The notes under the pieces: model-generated
Databases searched by the model: none
The model's input: the letters and a program-made list of their open reading frames with translations, nothing else
What the model was told of the DNA's origin: nothing
Program-made: the position numbers and the translations under genes
Shown here: positions 29,477 to 37,563 of the stretch, in pieces
How positions within the stretch are numbered: the first letter of the stretch is position 1
How the letters are laid out: each line of letters starts with the position of its first letter
Source of the DNA: Micropruina glycogenica
GTDB taxonomy: Bacteria > Actinomycetota > Actinomycetes > Propionibacteriales > Propionibacteriaceae
Direction: 5' to 3'
Assembly: GCF_900289045.1 (NCBI RefSeq)
Contig: NZ_LT985188.1
Span: forward strand, 1,736,001-1,800,000
Length of the DNA stretch: 64,000 nt

Positions 29477-30703
29477 CTACAGCCGCACGCCCAGCAGCGC
29501 GTCCACAGCCTGGGCGACCTCGGCAGCTGCGGCGCTGTCGTCGCCCTCGGACGCGGCCCACTCATCCACCCGATCGAGCACGGCCGGAGCGTTCAGGTCG
29601 GCGCGCAGCGCCTCGCGCATCGCCGCGATCAGCGGTGCCGCGTCAGGGGCGGACGACCGCACCACCGCAGCCCGCCAGGCGTCCAACCGAGCCTGTGCAC
29701 GGGGCAGGTCGGCAGCCGTCCATTCCCAGTCGGAGCGGTAGTGGTGTGCCAGTAGCGCCAGCCGGATCGCCATCGGGTCGGCCCCCGAGGCGCGCAGCCG
29801 GCTGACCAGCACGAGGTTGCCCTTCGACTTGCTCATCTTCTCGCCGTGCAGGCCGACCATTCCGGCGTGCACGTACACCTTCGCGAACGGCTGCCGGGTG
29901 GCCACGGCCCCCTCGGCCGCGCACATCTCGTGGTGCGGAAACACCAGGTCCGACCCGCCGCCCTGTACGTCGAAGTCTGCGCCCAGGTGCTGCAGGGCGA
30001 TCGCCGTGCATTCGATGTGCCAGCCCGGACGCCCCCGGCCGAGCCGGCTGTCCCACGCAGGTTCGCCTGGACGGGCCATGCGCCACACCAGGCAGTCGAG
30101 CGGGTCACGCTTGCCGGGACGATCGGGGTCGCCGCCGCGCTCGGCGAACACCTCGCGCGCCTCGGCGTCGCTCAGCTTCGACAGCCGTCCGAAACCCGGC
30201 GCGCGGTGCACTTCGAAGTACCAGTCGGGGTAGTCGGGGTCGTCCACCTGGTAGATGGCCCCGGTGAGTTTGAGCGATTCGATCAGGTCGACCACCGCCG
30301 GAATCGACTCGACCGCGCCCACGTAGTGCTGCGGCGGAATGACCCGCAGTGCTGTCATGTCGTCGCGGAACAACTGCACCTGGTCGTCGGCCAGTTCGCG
30401 CCAGTCGACCCCGGTGGCTTCGGCACGCTCCAGTAGCGGGTCGTCGACGTCGGTGACGTTCTGGGTGAAGGTCACCCGGTAGCCGCAGTCGAGCAGGGCC
30501 CGCTGCAGCAGGTCGAAGGCCAGGTAGGTGTTGGCGTGGCCGAGATGCGTGGCGTCGTAGGGGGTGATTCCGCACACGTACAGCCGCGCCTCGTCGGCGT
30601 CGGGCAGCACGGGCACCAGGTCGTCGAGGGCGGTGTCGTGCACCAGCAGCCGTCCGCCCGGGTGAGGCAGCGTGGGCACGTCGGTCGCCGTCCAGGCTTT
30701 CAC
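29477..30703 (-). CDS. mshC: cysteine:1D-myo-inosityl 2-amino-2-deoxy-D-glucopyranoside ligase
   Basis: Third stage of mycothiol synthesis: ATP-dependent ligation of cysteine to GlcN-Ins. 408 residues, paralogous to cysteinyl-tRNA synthetase but lacking the anticodon domain. HIGH-type motif [15 protein letters not shown] (about 46-60), zinc-site His/Cys ([17 protein letters not shown]) and KMSKS-type [10 protein letters not shown] (about 288-297). The N-terminus [13 protein letters not shown] is typical of MshC rather than CysS. Marks the organism as an actinobacterium. Confidence 0.95.
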   Translation of the reverse strand: MKAWTATDVPTLPHPGGRLLVHDTALDDLVPVLPDADEARLYVCGITPYDATHLGHANTYLAFDLLQRALLDCGYRVTFTQNVTDVDDPLLERAEATGVDWRELADDQVQLFRDDMTALRVIPPQHYVGAVESIPAVVDLIESLKLTGAIYQVDDPDYPDWYFEVHRAPGFGRLSKLSDAEAREVFAERGGDPDRPGKRDPLDCLVWRMARPGEPAWDSRLGRGRPGWHIECTAIALQHLGADFDVQGGGSDLVFPHHEMCAAEGAVATRQPFAKVYVHAGMVGLHGEKMSKSKGNLVLVSRLRASGADPMAIRLALLAHHYRSDWEWTAADLPRAQARLDAWRAAVVRSSAPDAAPLIAAMREALRADLNAPAVLDRVDEWAASEGDDSAAAAEVAQAVDALLGVRL

Positions 30704-30806
30704 GGATCCTCCTCGGTGACGCGAGCCTCACGCCGTAGGCAAGCGTAAAGGGTGCTCCGCCGGGGCGGTTAAGCTGTCCGGCGGCAACTCGCCCGGAAGG
30801 AATCCG

Positions 30807-31643
30807 ATGATCAACTGGTGGCAATCGATCGTGCTCGGCATCGTCGAGGGCATCACCGAGTTTCTGCCCATCTCGTCGACCGGCCACCTCACCGTCACCG
30901 AGAAGCTTATGGGGCTGCCGATCGACGACCCCAGCGTCACCGCGTACACCGCCGTCATTCAGGTGGGCGCGATGATCGCCTCGATCATCTACTTCTGGGG
31001 CGACATCGTGCGATTCGCGACGGCCTGGTTCGCGGGCCTGCGCAACGCCGACAAGCGCGGTTCGGACTACCGCATGGGCTGGGCCATCATCGCGGGCTTC
31101 ATTCCGACGGCGGTGATCGCGCTGCTGGCTGAGAACCTGATCACCGGCGTGCTGCGCAGCCTGTGGGCGGTGGTGGTGGGCCTGGTGGTGTGGTCGATCG
31201 CGATGTTCATCGGCGACCGCGTCGGCAAGCAGAACCGCGGCGAAGACTCGATCACCGTGCGTGACAGCGTGATTCTGGGCACGTTGCAGTCGCTCGCGCT
31301 CGTGCCGGGCGTGTCACGCTCGGGCGCGACCATCACCGGCGGCCTGCTGCTGGGGCTTGATCGGGTGGCGGCAACCCGCATGAGCTTCTTTCTGGGCATT
31401 CCCACCTTGATCGCCTCGGGGCTGTACCAAGCGGTGAAAGAGGCCAAACACATCGCGGACGGCGTGGGCTGGGGTTCGACCCTGTTGGGCACCGCAGTGT
31501 CGGGTGTGGTGGCGTACGTGTCGATCGCGTGGCTGCTGCGGTACGTGTCGAAGAACGACTTCACCGGCTTCATCATCTACCGGCTCGCGCTGGCGTTGGT
31601 GATCGTGGCGCTGCTGGTCACCCAGGTGATCAGCGCGGTCTAG
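30807..31643 (+). CDS. uppP: undecaprenyl-diphosphatase
   Basis: A 278-residue BacA/UppP membrane phosphatase recycling undecaprenyl pyrophosphate for cell-wall synthesis. Motif 1 GIVEGITEFLPISSTGHL (about 11-28) and motif 2 VPGVSRSGATITGGL (about 166-180), with about 8 membrane helices. Divergent from mshC; GGAAGGA precedes the ATG. Confidence 0.96.
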   Translation: MINWWQSIVLGIVEGITEFLPISSTGHLTVTEKLMGLPIDDPSVTAYTAVIQVGAMIASIIYFWGDIVRFATAWFAGLRNADKRGSDYRMGWAIIAGFIPTAVIALLAENLITGVLRSLWAVVVGLVVWSIAMFIGDRVGKQNRGEDSITVRDSVILGTLQSLALVPGVSRSGATITGGLLLGLDRVAATRMSFFLGIPTLIASGLYQAVKEAKHIADGVGWGSTLLGTAVSGVVAYVSIAWLLRYVSKNDFTGFIIYRLALALVIVALLVTQVISAV

Positions 31644-31671
31644 GGGATCGGACGGCGTCAGGCCTCGCCCT

Positions 31672-31702
31672 TGGTGGGTATTGGGGACGGTTCCGATTAC
31701 CA
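31672..31702 (+). repeat. GGGGACGGTTCC repeat copy
   Basis: TTGGTGGGTATTGGGGACGG continues into TTCCGATTACCAG, near-identical to the 17215 repeats. It overlaps the 3' end of the aldo/keto reductase, whose TAA stop is the complement of the repeat's TTA. Confidence 0.8.
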
Positions 31703-32662
31703 GTTGCGAGCGGCGTTCGGGCCGCCGCTGACGTCGTCCAGGGCCGCCGTGATCTCGGCCGGCAGGGTGAGTTCCTCGGTCTGCAGCAGCTGGTCGAGCT
31801 GTTCGGTGGTGCGCGGGCCGATCAGCGGGGCGGTCACGGCCGGGGCGTCCCTGGTCCAGAGCAGGGCCACCTGGGCGCAGCTGAGGTCGAGACCGTCCGC
31901 GGCCGTCGCCACCGCCTCGACCACCGAACGCGAACGGGCCTCGAGGTAAGGCTCCACGAACCAGGCGAAGTGCTGCTGCCCCCCGCGTGAGTCGCGTGGA
32001 CGACCCGTGCGGTACCGTCCGGCCAGCACTCCGCGGCCGAGCGGTGACCAGGGGAAGAGCCCCAACCCGAACGCCCGGACGGCGGGAATCACCTCGACCT
32101 CGGCACGCCGCGCGAGCAGCGAGTACTCCACCTGGGCGCTGGTGATGCGCGCCCGTCCAGGGAACGCCGACTGCCAGGTGGCGGCCTGCGCGGTCTGCCA
32201 GCCGACGAAGTTCGACACCCCTGCGTACCGCACCATGCCGGCGTTGACCGCTTGGTCGATGGCGGCCAGGGACTCCTCAAGCGGCGCCCCACCCCACGCG
32301 TGCAACTGCCACAGATCGACGTGATCGGTGTGCAGCCGGCGCAACGAGCCGGCGAGGTCGTCCAGCAGCGCGGTGCGCGAGGTGTCGACGACACGTTTGC
32401 CGTCGCGGACGCCGAAGCCGGCTTTGGTGGCGATCACGACATCGTCGCGGGCGAGGTCGGTGTGAATCAGTCGTCCGATGATGCGTTCGGCCTCGCCGTT
32501 GCCGTAGGCCGCGGCGGTGTCGACCAAGGTGCCGCCCGCCTCGACGAATCGACGCAGCAAGCCCTTGGCCTGAGGTGCGGGGACGTCGCGTCCCCAGGTG
32601 AGCGTGCCCAGACCGAGCCGCGAAACCTGCAGGCCGCTGCTGCCCACCGAGCGTCGTTTCAC
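31697..32662 (-). CDS. aldo/keto reductase
   Basis: A 321-residue TIM-barrel NADPH reductase (AKR). VDTAAAYGNGEAERIIG (about 46-62) holds the catalytic Asp and Tyr, IATKAGFG the Lys, and VDLWQLHAWG the His. The C-terminal LIGPRTTEQLDQLL binds the cofactor. Substrate unknown. The stop codon lies in the dispersed repeat at 31672-31702. Confidence 0.9.
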   Translation of the reverse strand: MKRRSVGSSGLQVSRLGLGTLTWGRDVPAPQAKGLLRRFVEAGGTLVDTAAAYGNGEAERIIGRLIHTDLARDDVVIATKAGFGVRDGKRVVDTSRTALLDDLAGSLRRLHTDHVDLWQLHAWGGAPLEESLAAIDQAVNAGMVRYAGVSNFVGWQTAQAATWQSAFPGRARITSAQVEYSLLARRAEVEVIPAVRAFGLGLFPWSPLGRGVLAGRYRTGRPRDSRGGQQHFAWFVEPYLEARSRSVVEAVATAADGLDLSCAQVALLWTRDAPAVTAPLIGPRTTEQLDQLLQTEELTLPAEITAALDDVSGGPNAARNW

Positions 32663-32721
32663 GTCGACACCCTAATGGTGAGAGACGCCGATCAGACTCA
32701 GGGCATCAACCCCAGCAGCCT

Positions 32722-32919
32722 TCACTCGCCGCCGGACGAAGCCGACGTCTGCCCCGCCTTGGCGACGGTTGGCGAGGCGGGCGCCGAGGGCGCCTGAATG
32801 ATCGTGATCGCCTCTTCATCCTCTGACAGCTCATACTCGCCCAGCGCGTTGTCTTTGCGCAGCTGGTCGTTGCTGTACGACATGAACGCGCCAGTGCCGA
32901 AGCTTCCGCCAACCGTCAT
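32722..32919 (-). CDS. small acidic protein of unknown function
   Basis: ATG at 32919 follows a good ribosome site (GGAAGGGAGC). The 65-residue product has a Gly/Ser N-terminus, a central ELSEDEEAITIIQ patch and an Ala/Pro/Ser/Gly-rich tail, with no Cys, signal peptide or membrane helix. It sits between the aldo/keto reductase and M20 genes. No family recognised; could be a small regulatory or scaffold protein. Confidence 0.55.
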   Translation of the reverse strand: MTVGGSFGTGAFMSYSNDQLRKDNALGEYELSEDEEAITIIQAPSAPASPTVAKAGQTSASSGGE

Positions 32920-32975
32920 GGGGTGCTCCCTTCCAGAGACCGTCACTGTAGCCCGTGACTAGGTCAAACCCTGGT

Positions 32976-34292
32976 TCAGGCCTGGTCGAGGAACCGGTCG
33001 AGCACGCGGGCACCGAATTCGAGTGACGCGGTGGGCACACGCTCGTCGACGCCGTGGAACATGGCCACGAAGTCGAGGTCGGGCGGCAGCTGCAACGGCG
33101 CGAATCCGAAGCAGCGCACCCCCAGCGTCGACCAGCCTTTGGCGTCGGTGCCGCCGCTCATCAGGAACGGCACGGCCTTGGCCTGCGCGTCCTCGGCCTG
33201 CAGGCAGGCTTGCATGGCTTCGACCAGGGCGCCGGAGAACTCGGTCTCGACCGCGATGTGCCGGTTCGCGATCTCGTAACGCACCTTGTCGCCGAGCAGT
33301 TCGGTGATCGTGTCGAAGAACTCCTCCTCGTAACCGGGAATGAAGCGTCCGTCGAGCCCGGCGACGGCCTGGCCCGGAATGACGTTGACCTTGTAGCCGG
33401 CCCTGAGCATGGTGGGGTTGGCGGTGTTGCTCATGGTGGCGCCGACCATGCGGGCCACGGTGCCGAGCCGGGCCAACGACTCCTCCACCGAATCGGCGTT
33501 GATCTCGATGCCGAGGGCGTCCTCGACGGCGTCCAGGAACGCTTGCTGAGCAGGGTGAATGCGGTGCGGCCAGTCGTAGGCGCCGATGCGCGCCACGGCC
33601 CCGGCCAGCGCGGTGACCGCGTTGTCGGGGTTGCGCATCGAGCCGTGCCCGGCCGTGCCGTCGGCGATCAGGTTGAGCCAGGCCAGGCCCTTTTCGGCGA
33701 CCTGCACCAGATAGAGCCGCAGGTCGTCGCGCACGGTGAGCGAGAAGCCGCCCACTTCGCCGATCGCCTCGGTGCAGTCGGCGATCAGGTCGGGGTGGTG
33801 CTCGACCAGCCAGTGCGCGCCGACTTCGCTGCCGGCCTCTTCGTCGGCGGTCATGATCAGCCGAATCGGACGGCGGGGGGCCCGGCCGGAGCGAACCCGG
33901 TCGCGGACCACCGACAGCACGATGGCGTCGAAGTCCTTCATGTCGACCGCGCCGCGACCCCAGACGCAGCCGTCTTTGACCTCACCGGCGAACGGGTCGA
34001 CCTGCCAGTCGGACGCCTGCGCGGGCACGACATCGAGGTGGCCGTGGATCAGCAGCGGCGGCAGCGAGGCGTCGCAGCCGTCCGGCTGCCAATGCGCCAC
34101 CAGGTTGGTTCTGTTGGGTGCCGCCTCGAACAGTTGCGACTCGATGCCCACCTCGGCCAGCTTCTCGGCGTAGTACTCGGACGCCGGGCGCTCGCCGCTG
34201 CTGCCGTCGGGGCCGTAGTTGGAGGTATCGATGCGGATCAGCTCACTGCACAGCTGGACGACTTCGGCGGCGGGGTTGCTCCGGTCGGTCAT
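32976..34292 (-). CDS. M20-family metallopeptidase
   Basis: ATG at 34292 gives 438 residues. Di-zinc motifs: HGHLDVVPA (His, catalytic Asp), GRGAVDMKD (bridging Asp), TADEEAGSEVGA (catalytic Glu-Glu) and a C-terminal FHGVDERV metal His. The lid/dimerisation domain lies at about 190-310. Family members act as dipeptidases, acetylornithine deacetylases or N-acyl-amino-acid hydrolases; it could be the desuccinylase for the racemase at 28243, which is an inference from content, not linkage. Confidence 0.9.
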   Translation of the reverse strand: MTDRSNPAAEVVQLCSELIRIDTSNYGPDGSSGERPASEYYAEKLAEVGIESQLFEAAPNRTNLVAHWQPDGCDASLPPLLIHGHLDVVPAQASDWQVDPFAGEVKDGCVWGRGAVDMKDFDAIVLSVVRDRVRSGRAPRRPIRLIMTADEEAGSEVGAHWLVEHHPDLIADCTEAIGEVGGFSLTVRDDLRLYLVQVAEKGLAWLNLIADGTAGHGSMRNPDNAVTALAGAVARIGAYDWPHRIHPAQQAFLDAVEDALGIEINADSVEESLARLGTVARMVGATMSNTANPTMLRAGYKVNVIPGQAVAGLDGRFIPGYEEEFFDTITELLGDKVRYEIANRHIAVETEFSGALVEAMQACLQAEDAQAKAVPFLMSGGTDAKGWSTLGVRCFGFAPLQLPPDLDFVAMFHGVDERVPTASLEFGARVLDRFLDQA

Positions 34293-34497
34293 GACGCCAT
34301 CTTGCCGCACGGTTCGGACGGATACGTCGCTGGGGAGGCCCACCCAGGCCGGGCGGTCGTGAAATGACGACGGATCTGACGGTCGTCCGCGCCTTGGCAG
34401 GCGGCAGCTGGCACAAATGGGTCGTCATTTCACGACGAGGCGACTCCGAAAGACAGAAGAATCGGCCGGGACGGTTCCGTCCCGGCCGCTCGGAGGT
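34293..34497. repeat. intergenic region with 16-bp inverted repeats
   Basis: GTCGTGAAATGACGAC (34356-34371) and its exact reverse complement (34421-34436) flank a 49-nt spacer. Each arm is itself a small hairpin (GTCGT/ACGAC). It separates two minus-strand genes. No gene is visible. A terminator, operator or miniature mobile element are all possible. Confidence 0.8.
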
Positions 34498-35076
34498 TCA
34501 GCGGACGACTGCGAAACCTGCGTTCCAGCCGACCTGGCCGCCGACCGCGAGGGTGAGCTGCAGGAAGCCCAGCGCCTCGAGTTCGCGAGCCCGTGACAGT
34601 GCGCCCGCGTCGATGGCACCCACCCCACCGGCCTGCAGGGCGGCGACGAGTTCGGTCTTGGCCTCCACAGCGTCACCGGCGATCAGCACGGTGGCCTGGT
34701 TCTCGCCGACCTTCTTGGCCGCCAGAGTGGCGGCGAAGTTGGTGTTGAAGGCCTTGAGCACCGTGCTGTTCGGCAGCTTGGCCGCGATTTCGGCTGCAGC
34801 AGAGGAATCGGCCGGCACGACCAGCGAGTCGAAGGTCTCAAAGTTCAGCGGGTTCGAAATGTCGATCACGGTCTTGCCGTCGAACTGGTCGCCGTAGGCG
34901 TCGATGATGCCGTTGACGGCCGGGTACGGCACGGCCAGTACGACGAAGTCGCCGGTGAGCGGGGCGGTTCCGACCGCGTCGTGCGAGACGTGCTCGACGG
35001 CACTACCTCCGTCGGCGAGCACCCCGCCGATGGCGGTGCCCATGTTGCCGGTGCCGATGATGGTGAAGCTGGACAT
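34498..35076 (-). CDS. NADPH-dependent F420 reductase-like oxidoreductase (NAD(P)-binding)
   Basis: ATG at 35076 (after AAAGGAATCAC) gives 192 residues with a Rossmann start, SFTIIGTGNMGTAIGGVLAD, then FVVLAVPYPAVNGIID, VIDISNPLNFET and VLKAFNTNFA, typical of the F420-oxidoreductase/6PGDH-like family. The substrate is not predictable. Divergent from a MarR regulator with operator-like palindromes between them, so likely its target. Confidence 0.87.
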   Translation of the reverse strand: MSSFTIIGTGNMGTAIGGVLADGGSAVEHVSHDAVGTAPLTGDFVVLAVPYPAVNGIIDAYGDQFDGKTVIDISNPLNFETFDSLVVPADSSAAAEIAAKLPNSTVLKAFNTNFAATLAAKKVGENQATVLIAGDAVEAKTELVAALQAGGVGAIDAGALSRARELEALGFLQLTLAVGGQVGWNAGFAVVR

Positions 35077-35115
35077 CTGTGATTCCTTTCGCGGCGTGGG
35101 ATCGTCCACACCTTT

Positions 35116-35166
35116 AGTTGTATCTACAACTACAACTCTAGCGCGCGCTTAGTTGTAGATGCAAGT
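35116..35166. promoter_or_regulatory. MarR-type operator pair between divergent genes
   Basis: AGTTGTA-TC-TACAACT (35116-35131) is a perfect 7-bp inverted repeat. A second, imperfect copy AGTTGTA-GA-TGCAAGT lies at 35151-35166. They sit in the AT-rich gap between the oxidoreductase and the MarR gene, where both promoters must lie, as expected for repression of both by MarR. Confidence 0.78.
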
Positions 35167-35179
35167 AACTGATACAGTG

Positions 35180-35794
35180 ATGCACATGAACGCCACCGGG
35201 CTCAGCTACGACCAGCGGGTTGCGCTGGCACGACTGGCGGCTCTGTTGGAGTTGCTGCCCACGTCGCTCGACAAGCAACTCGCCCCGGTCGGGCTGACCG
35301 CATTCGAGTTCGGGCTGCTCAGCGCCCTCGCCGACGCGCCCGATCACCGGCTGCGGCTGAGCGCGCTGGCGTCGCGCACGAACGCGACACTCCCCCGGCT
35401 GTCGCGGGTGGTGACCGGCCTTGAGGCCAAAGGCCTGGTGGTGCGTGCCGCCTGCCCCATGGACGGACGCGCCACGAACGCAGTGCTCACCGAGGCCGGC
35501 GAGCTGCGTTACCGCCAGGGGCTGCCCGCGTATGAAGGAGCCGTGCAGTCGTTGGTGCTGGCCGATCTGAGCGAGGCGGACGTCAGCGAGCTGGCCCGGC
35601 TGAGCTACCTGATTCTGGCTCGCCTCGACCCCGACCGGCGGATGGCCGTGACGACCGAGGGTGCGGCGATCTGTCCGGCCGACCCCGCTGGGGCGGCGAG
35701 CCTCGCCGGGGAGGCGGTGCCGCCATGCCCTGCCGATCCTCCCGTCAGGATGGTGGACGACCCACCGACCTGCCCCGCAGACCCGTCCCGGTGA
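35180..35794 (+). CDS. MarR-family transcriptional regulator with atypical C-terminal tail
   Basis: Winged-helix regulator: LTAFEFGLLSALADAP, LRLSALASRTNATLPRLSRVVTGLEAKGLV (recognition helix and wing). The domain ends about residue 150; the rest is a Pro/Ala/Asp-rich tail in which CPADP occurs three times. ATG 35180 or 35186 is preferred over 35159 because 35159 lies inside the second operator copy. Presumably autoregulated. Confidence 0.85.
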   Translation: MHMNATGLSYDQRVALARLAALLELLPTSLDKQLAPVGLTAFEFGLLSALADAPDHRLRLSALASRTNATLPRLSRVVTGLEAKGLVVRAACPMDGRATNAVLTEAGELRYRQGLPAYEGAVQSLVLADLSEADVSELARLSYLILARLDPDRRMAVTTEGAAICPADPAGAASLAGEAVPPCPADPPVRMVDDPPTCPADPSR

Positions 35795-35807
35795 CGCTGC
35801 GGCCAAG

Positions 35808-37181
35808 CCTGTGGACTCATGTCAAGATGCCCGCTTGGGTTGGGTCGTTGACTCATTTCGTTTTGCCCGCGTCATTTTTGTTCGGGATAGGTAGACGTGG
35901 TTGCGTTTGGCTGCTTTGAGGATGGTGCCGCGGCGGCGGGCGAGTTCGAGCAGGTTGCGTTGGATGAGGTCGATGTCTCGGCGTAGTTGGGCCGGGTTGG
36001 CCTGGGTGATGCGACTGTCAAGGTGTCGCCGGTCCTGGTCGTCGAGGACGGTGGGGTGGTCACGGAGCAGCCGGCCGGCCGGGGTGGTGGCGGTGTCGTA
36101 GGTCTTGGTGACTTTCGCTCCGGTGCGGGTCTTGGTTTTCAGCTTCTGTTGCGGGGTGAACAGGTTGGACAGTTCAGCGGCCAGGGGCCATAGCTGGTTG
36201 AGCAGGTCGAGTTCCCGGCTGGTGTCGTAGCGGTAGTAGCCGACGTTGCGGCGGACTCTGGTCCAGTTCTTCTGTTCGATGTGGGCTTGGTCGTTGGAAT
36301 GGTTCGGGCGGCCGCGGGTGAACGTGATCTCACGGGTGTTGCACCAGCTCATCAGGTGGTGGTTAATGAACTCGGAGCCGTTGTCAGAGTGGACGCCCAC
36401 GATCGCGAACGGGAACCGGAGGGCGAGTTGCTCCAGCCCGGTGGCCACGATCCTTTCGCCCTTGGACTTCACGGTGATGGTTTCGGTCCAACCGGTAGCC
36501 ACGTCGACAGCGTCCAGGCTGTAGTGGAAGTGGCCGTTGTTGTCGCCGCCGTCGTGACCGACCAGATCGATCTCGATGAACCCTGGCTGGGTGTCGTCCC
36601 ACTCGTGCCAGGTCTTCAGCGGGATCGACGATTTCAACAGCGATCCGGGGCGGGTCAAGGACCGGCCCTTGAGGTTGCCGACCAGCCCGAGCCGGTAGGG
36701 CCGCAATCGGCGATCGATGGTCGCCGCCGACATGGCCAGCAGTGCGTCGATGACTTCGGGTGTCGCGTTCAGCTCGCCCTTGGCGACCAGGCTCGCGACC
36801 AGGACCGGCAGCGCTGGGCGCACGATCTTGCCGCTGGGTCCGTCCAGCACCGCCCAGCACACCGCCAAGGCGTCGATCACCTCAGGTCCGTAGCGGAACA
36901 CAGGCTCGCGGGGCCTGCGTGGCCGGTTCACGTCCACACCGGCGACCGCTGCCCGGATCATCTTGCGGGCATGGTCTCGATGCCAGCCGTTGACCGCGAC
37001 CAGATGATCCAAAATGGTCGACTTCTCAGCCTTGGTCGCCTTCGGCCACGCCTTGACCTGGCTCGCCAGCACAGCCTTCCGTTGCCTCATCGTCAGCCCC
37101 ATCCCCGCAGCCTGACCCACGCGGGCATTCTCAGATGAGTCAACGACCCCACCCACGCGGGCATTCAGCACGAGTCAACTC
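35808..37181 (-). mobile_element. insertion sequence with long terminal inverted repeats (DDE integrase-type)
   Basis: The two ends carry related inverted sequences of about 45-50 bp. The left end (from 35811, GTGGACTCATG...ATGCCCGC...GGGTCGTTGACTCAT) matches the right end read on the complement (from 37179), each with two GACTC motifs and one ATGCCCGC. GCCAAG flanks both sides (35802-35807, 37182-37187), a possible 6-bp target duplication. A single transposase fills it. It lies between marR and tRNA-Leu. Confidence 0.82.
35822..37102 (-). CDS. transposase, integrase-core (rve-like DDE)
   Basis: With ATG 37102 about 426 residues: N-terminal helix-turn-helix region (about 1-130), then an RNase H-like core with IEIDLVGHDGG (first Asp), VHSDNGSEFIN (second Asp) and AHIEQKNW (Glu), and a C-terminal basic domain. 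The frame continues upstream to 37171, but that part encodes the terminal repeat (NARVGGVVDSSENARVG) and is probably not translated. Family exact name uncertain (IS481/ISNCY-like). Appears intact. Confidence 0.88.
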   Translation of the reverse strand: MGLTMRQRKAVLASQVKAWPKATKAEKSTILDHLVAVNGWHRDHARKMIRAAVAGVDVNRPRRPREPVFRYGPEVIDALAVCWAVLDGPSGKIVRPALPVLVASLVAKGELNATPEVIDALLAMSAATIDRRLRPYRLGLVGNLKGRSLTRPGSLLKSSIPLKTWHEWDDTQPGFIEIDLVGHDGGDNNGHFHYSLDAVDVATGWTETITVKSKGERIVATGLEQLALRFPFAIVGVHSDNGSEFINHHLMSWCNTREITFTRGRPNHSNDQAHIEQKNWTRVRRNVGYYRYDTSRELDLLNQLWPLAAELSNLFTPQQKLKTKTRTGAKVTKTYDTATTPAGRLLRDHPTVLDDQDRRHLDSRITQANPAQLRRDIDLIQRNLLELARRRGTILKAAKRNHVYLSRTKMTRAKRNESTTQPKRAS

Positions 37182-37250
37182 GCCAAGTTGAGCAGCCCCG
37201 AGCGGGTCGATATGCTGGCCAGGTTGCCCGGCGCGCCGGGTCAGCACCCT

Positions 37251-37336
37251 GTCCGGGTGGCGGAATAGGTAGACGCGCTAGCTTGAGGTGCTAGTGCCCT
37301 TTATCGGGCGTGGAGGTTCAAGTCCTCTCTCGGACA
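37251..37336 (+). tRNA. tRNA-Leu (anticodon GAG)
   Basis: An 86-nt cloverleaf with class-II variable arm: acceptor GTCCGGG/CTCGGAC, anticodon stem CTAGC/GCTAG around loop TTGAGGT (anticodon GAG), variable stem GCCC...GGGC, and T-arm GGAGG-TTCAAGT-CCTCT. CCA is not encoded. Its 3' end is the attachment site of the downstream island. Confidence 0.96.
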
Positions 37337-37337
37337 C
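37312..37337 (+). other. attL core site (tRNA-Leu 3' end)
   Basis: Begins GGAGGTTCAAG and ends CTCGGACAC; identical over 26 bp to 47752-47777, and with one mismatch over 30 bp. Confidence 0.92.
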
Positions 37338-37563
37338 AAATTCACAGGTCGCTCTGACCAGGCCGAGTATCGCCTGACTAGGCGTTTCGCCTCCACCGCT
37401 GGTGGACAGGTGTGGACACAAGAAGCCATTTGGGGGCGTTCATTCCCCACGTATTCCCCACGACACGCCGGTCGTGGGGAACGCGGAGGATCGTTTTCCT
37501 GCCCTGGCTGTCCGAAACCGGAGTGCCTCCACTCGGTAAGTGGGGCATGCGAAGCGGCACGCC
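37338..37563. other. attL-side region with integrase arm-site-like repeats
   Basis: No gene. ATTCCCCACG occurs twice in tandem (37442-37451, 37453-37462), followed by an 11-bp stem TTCCCCACGAC (37454-37464) / GTCGTGGGGAA (37471-37481). The same tandem decamer lies near attR. Likely arm-type integrase sites. Confidence 0.7.
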
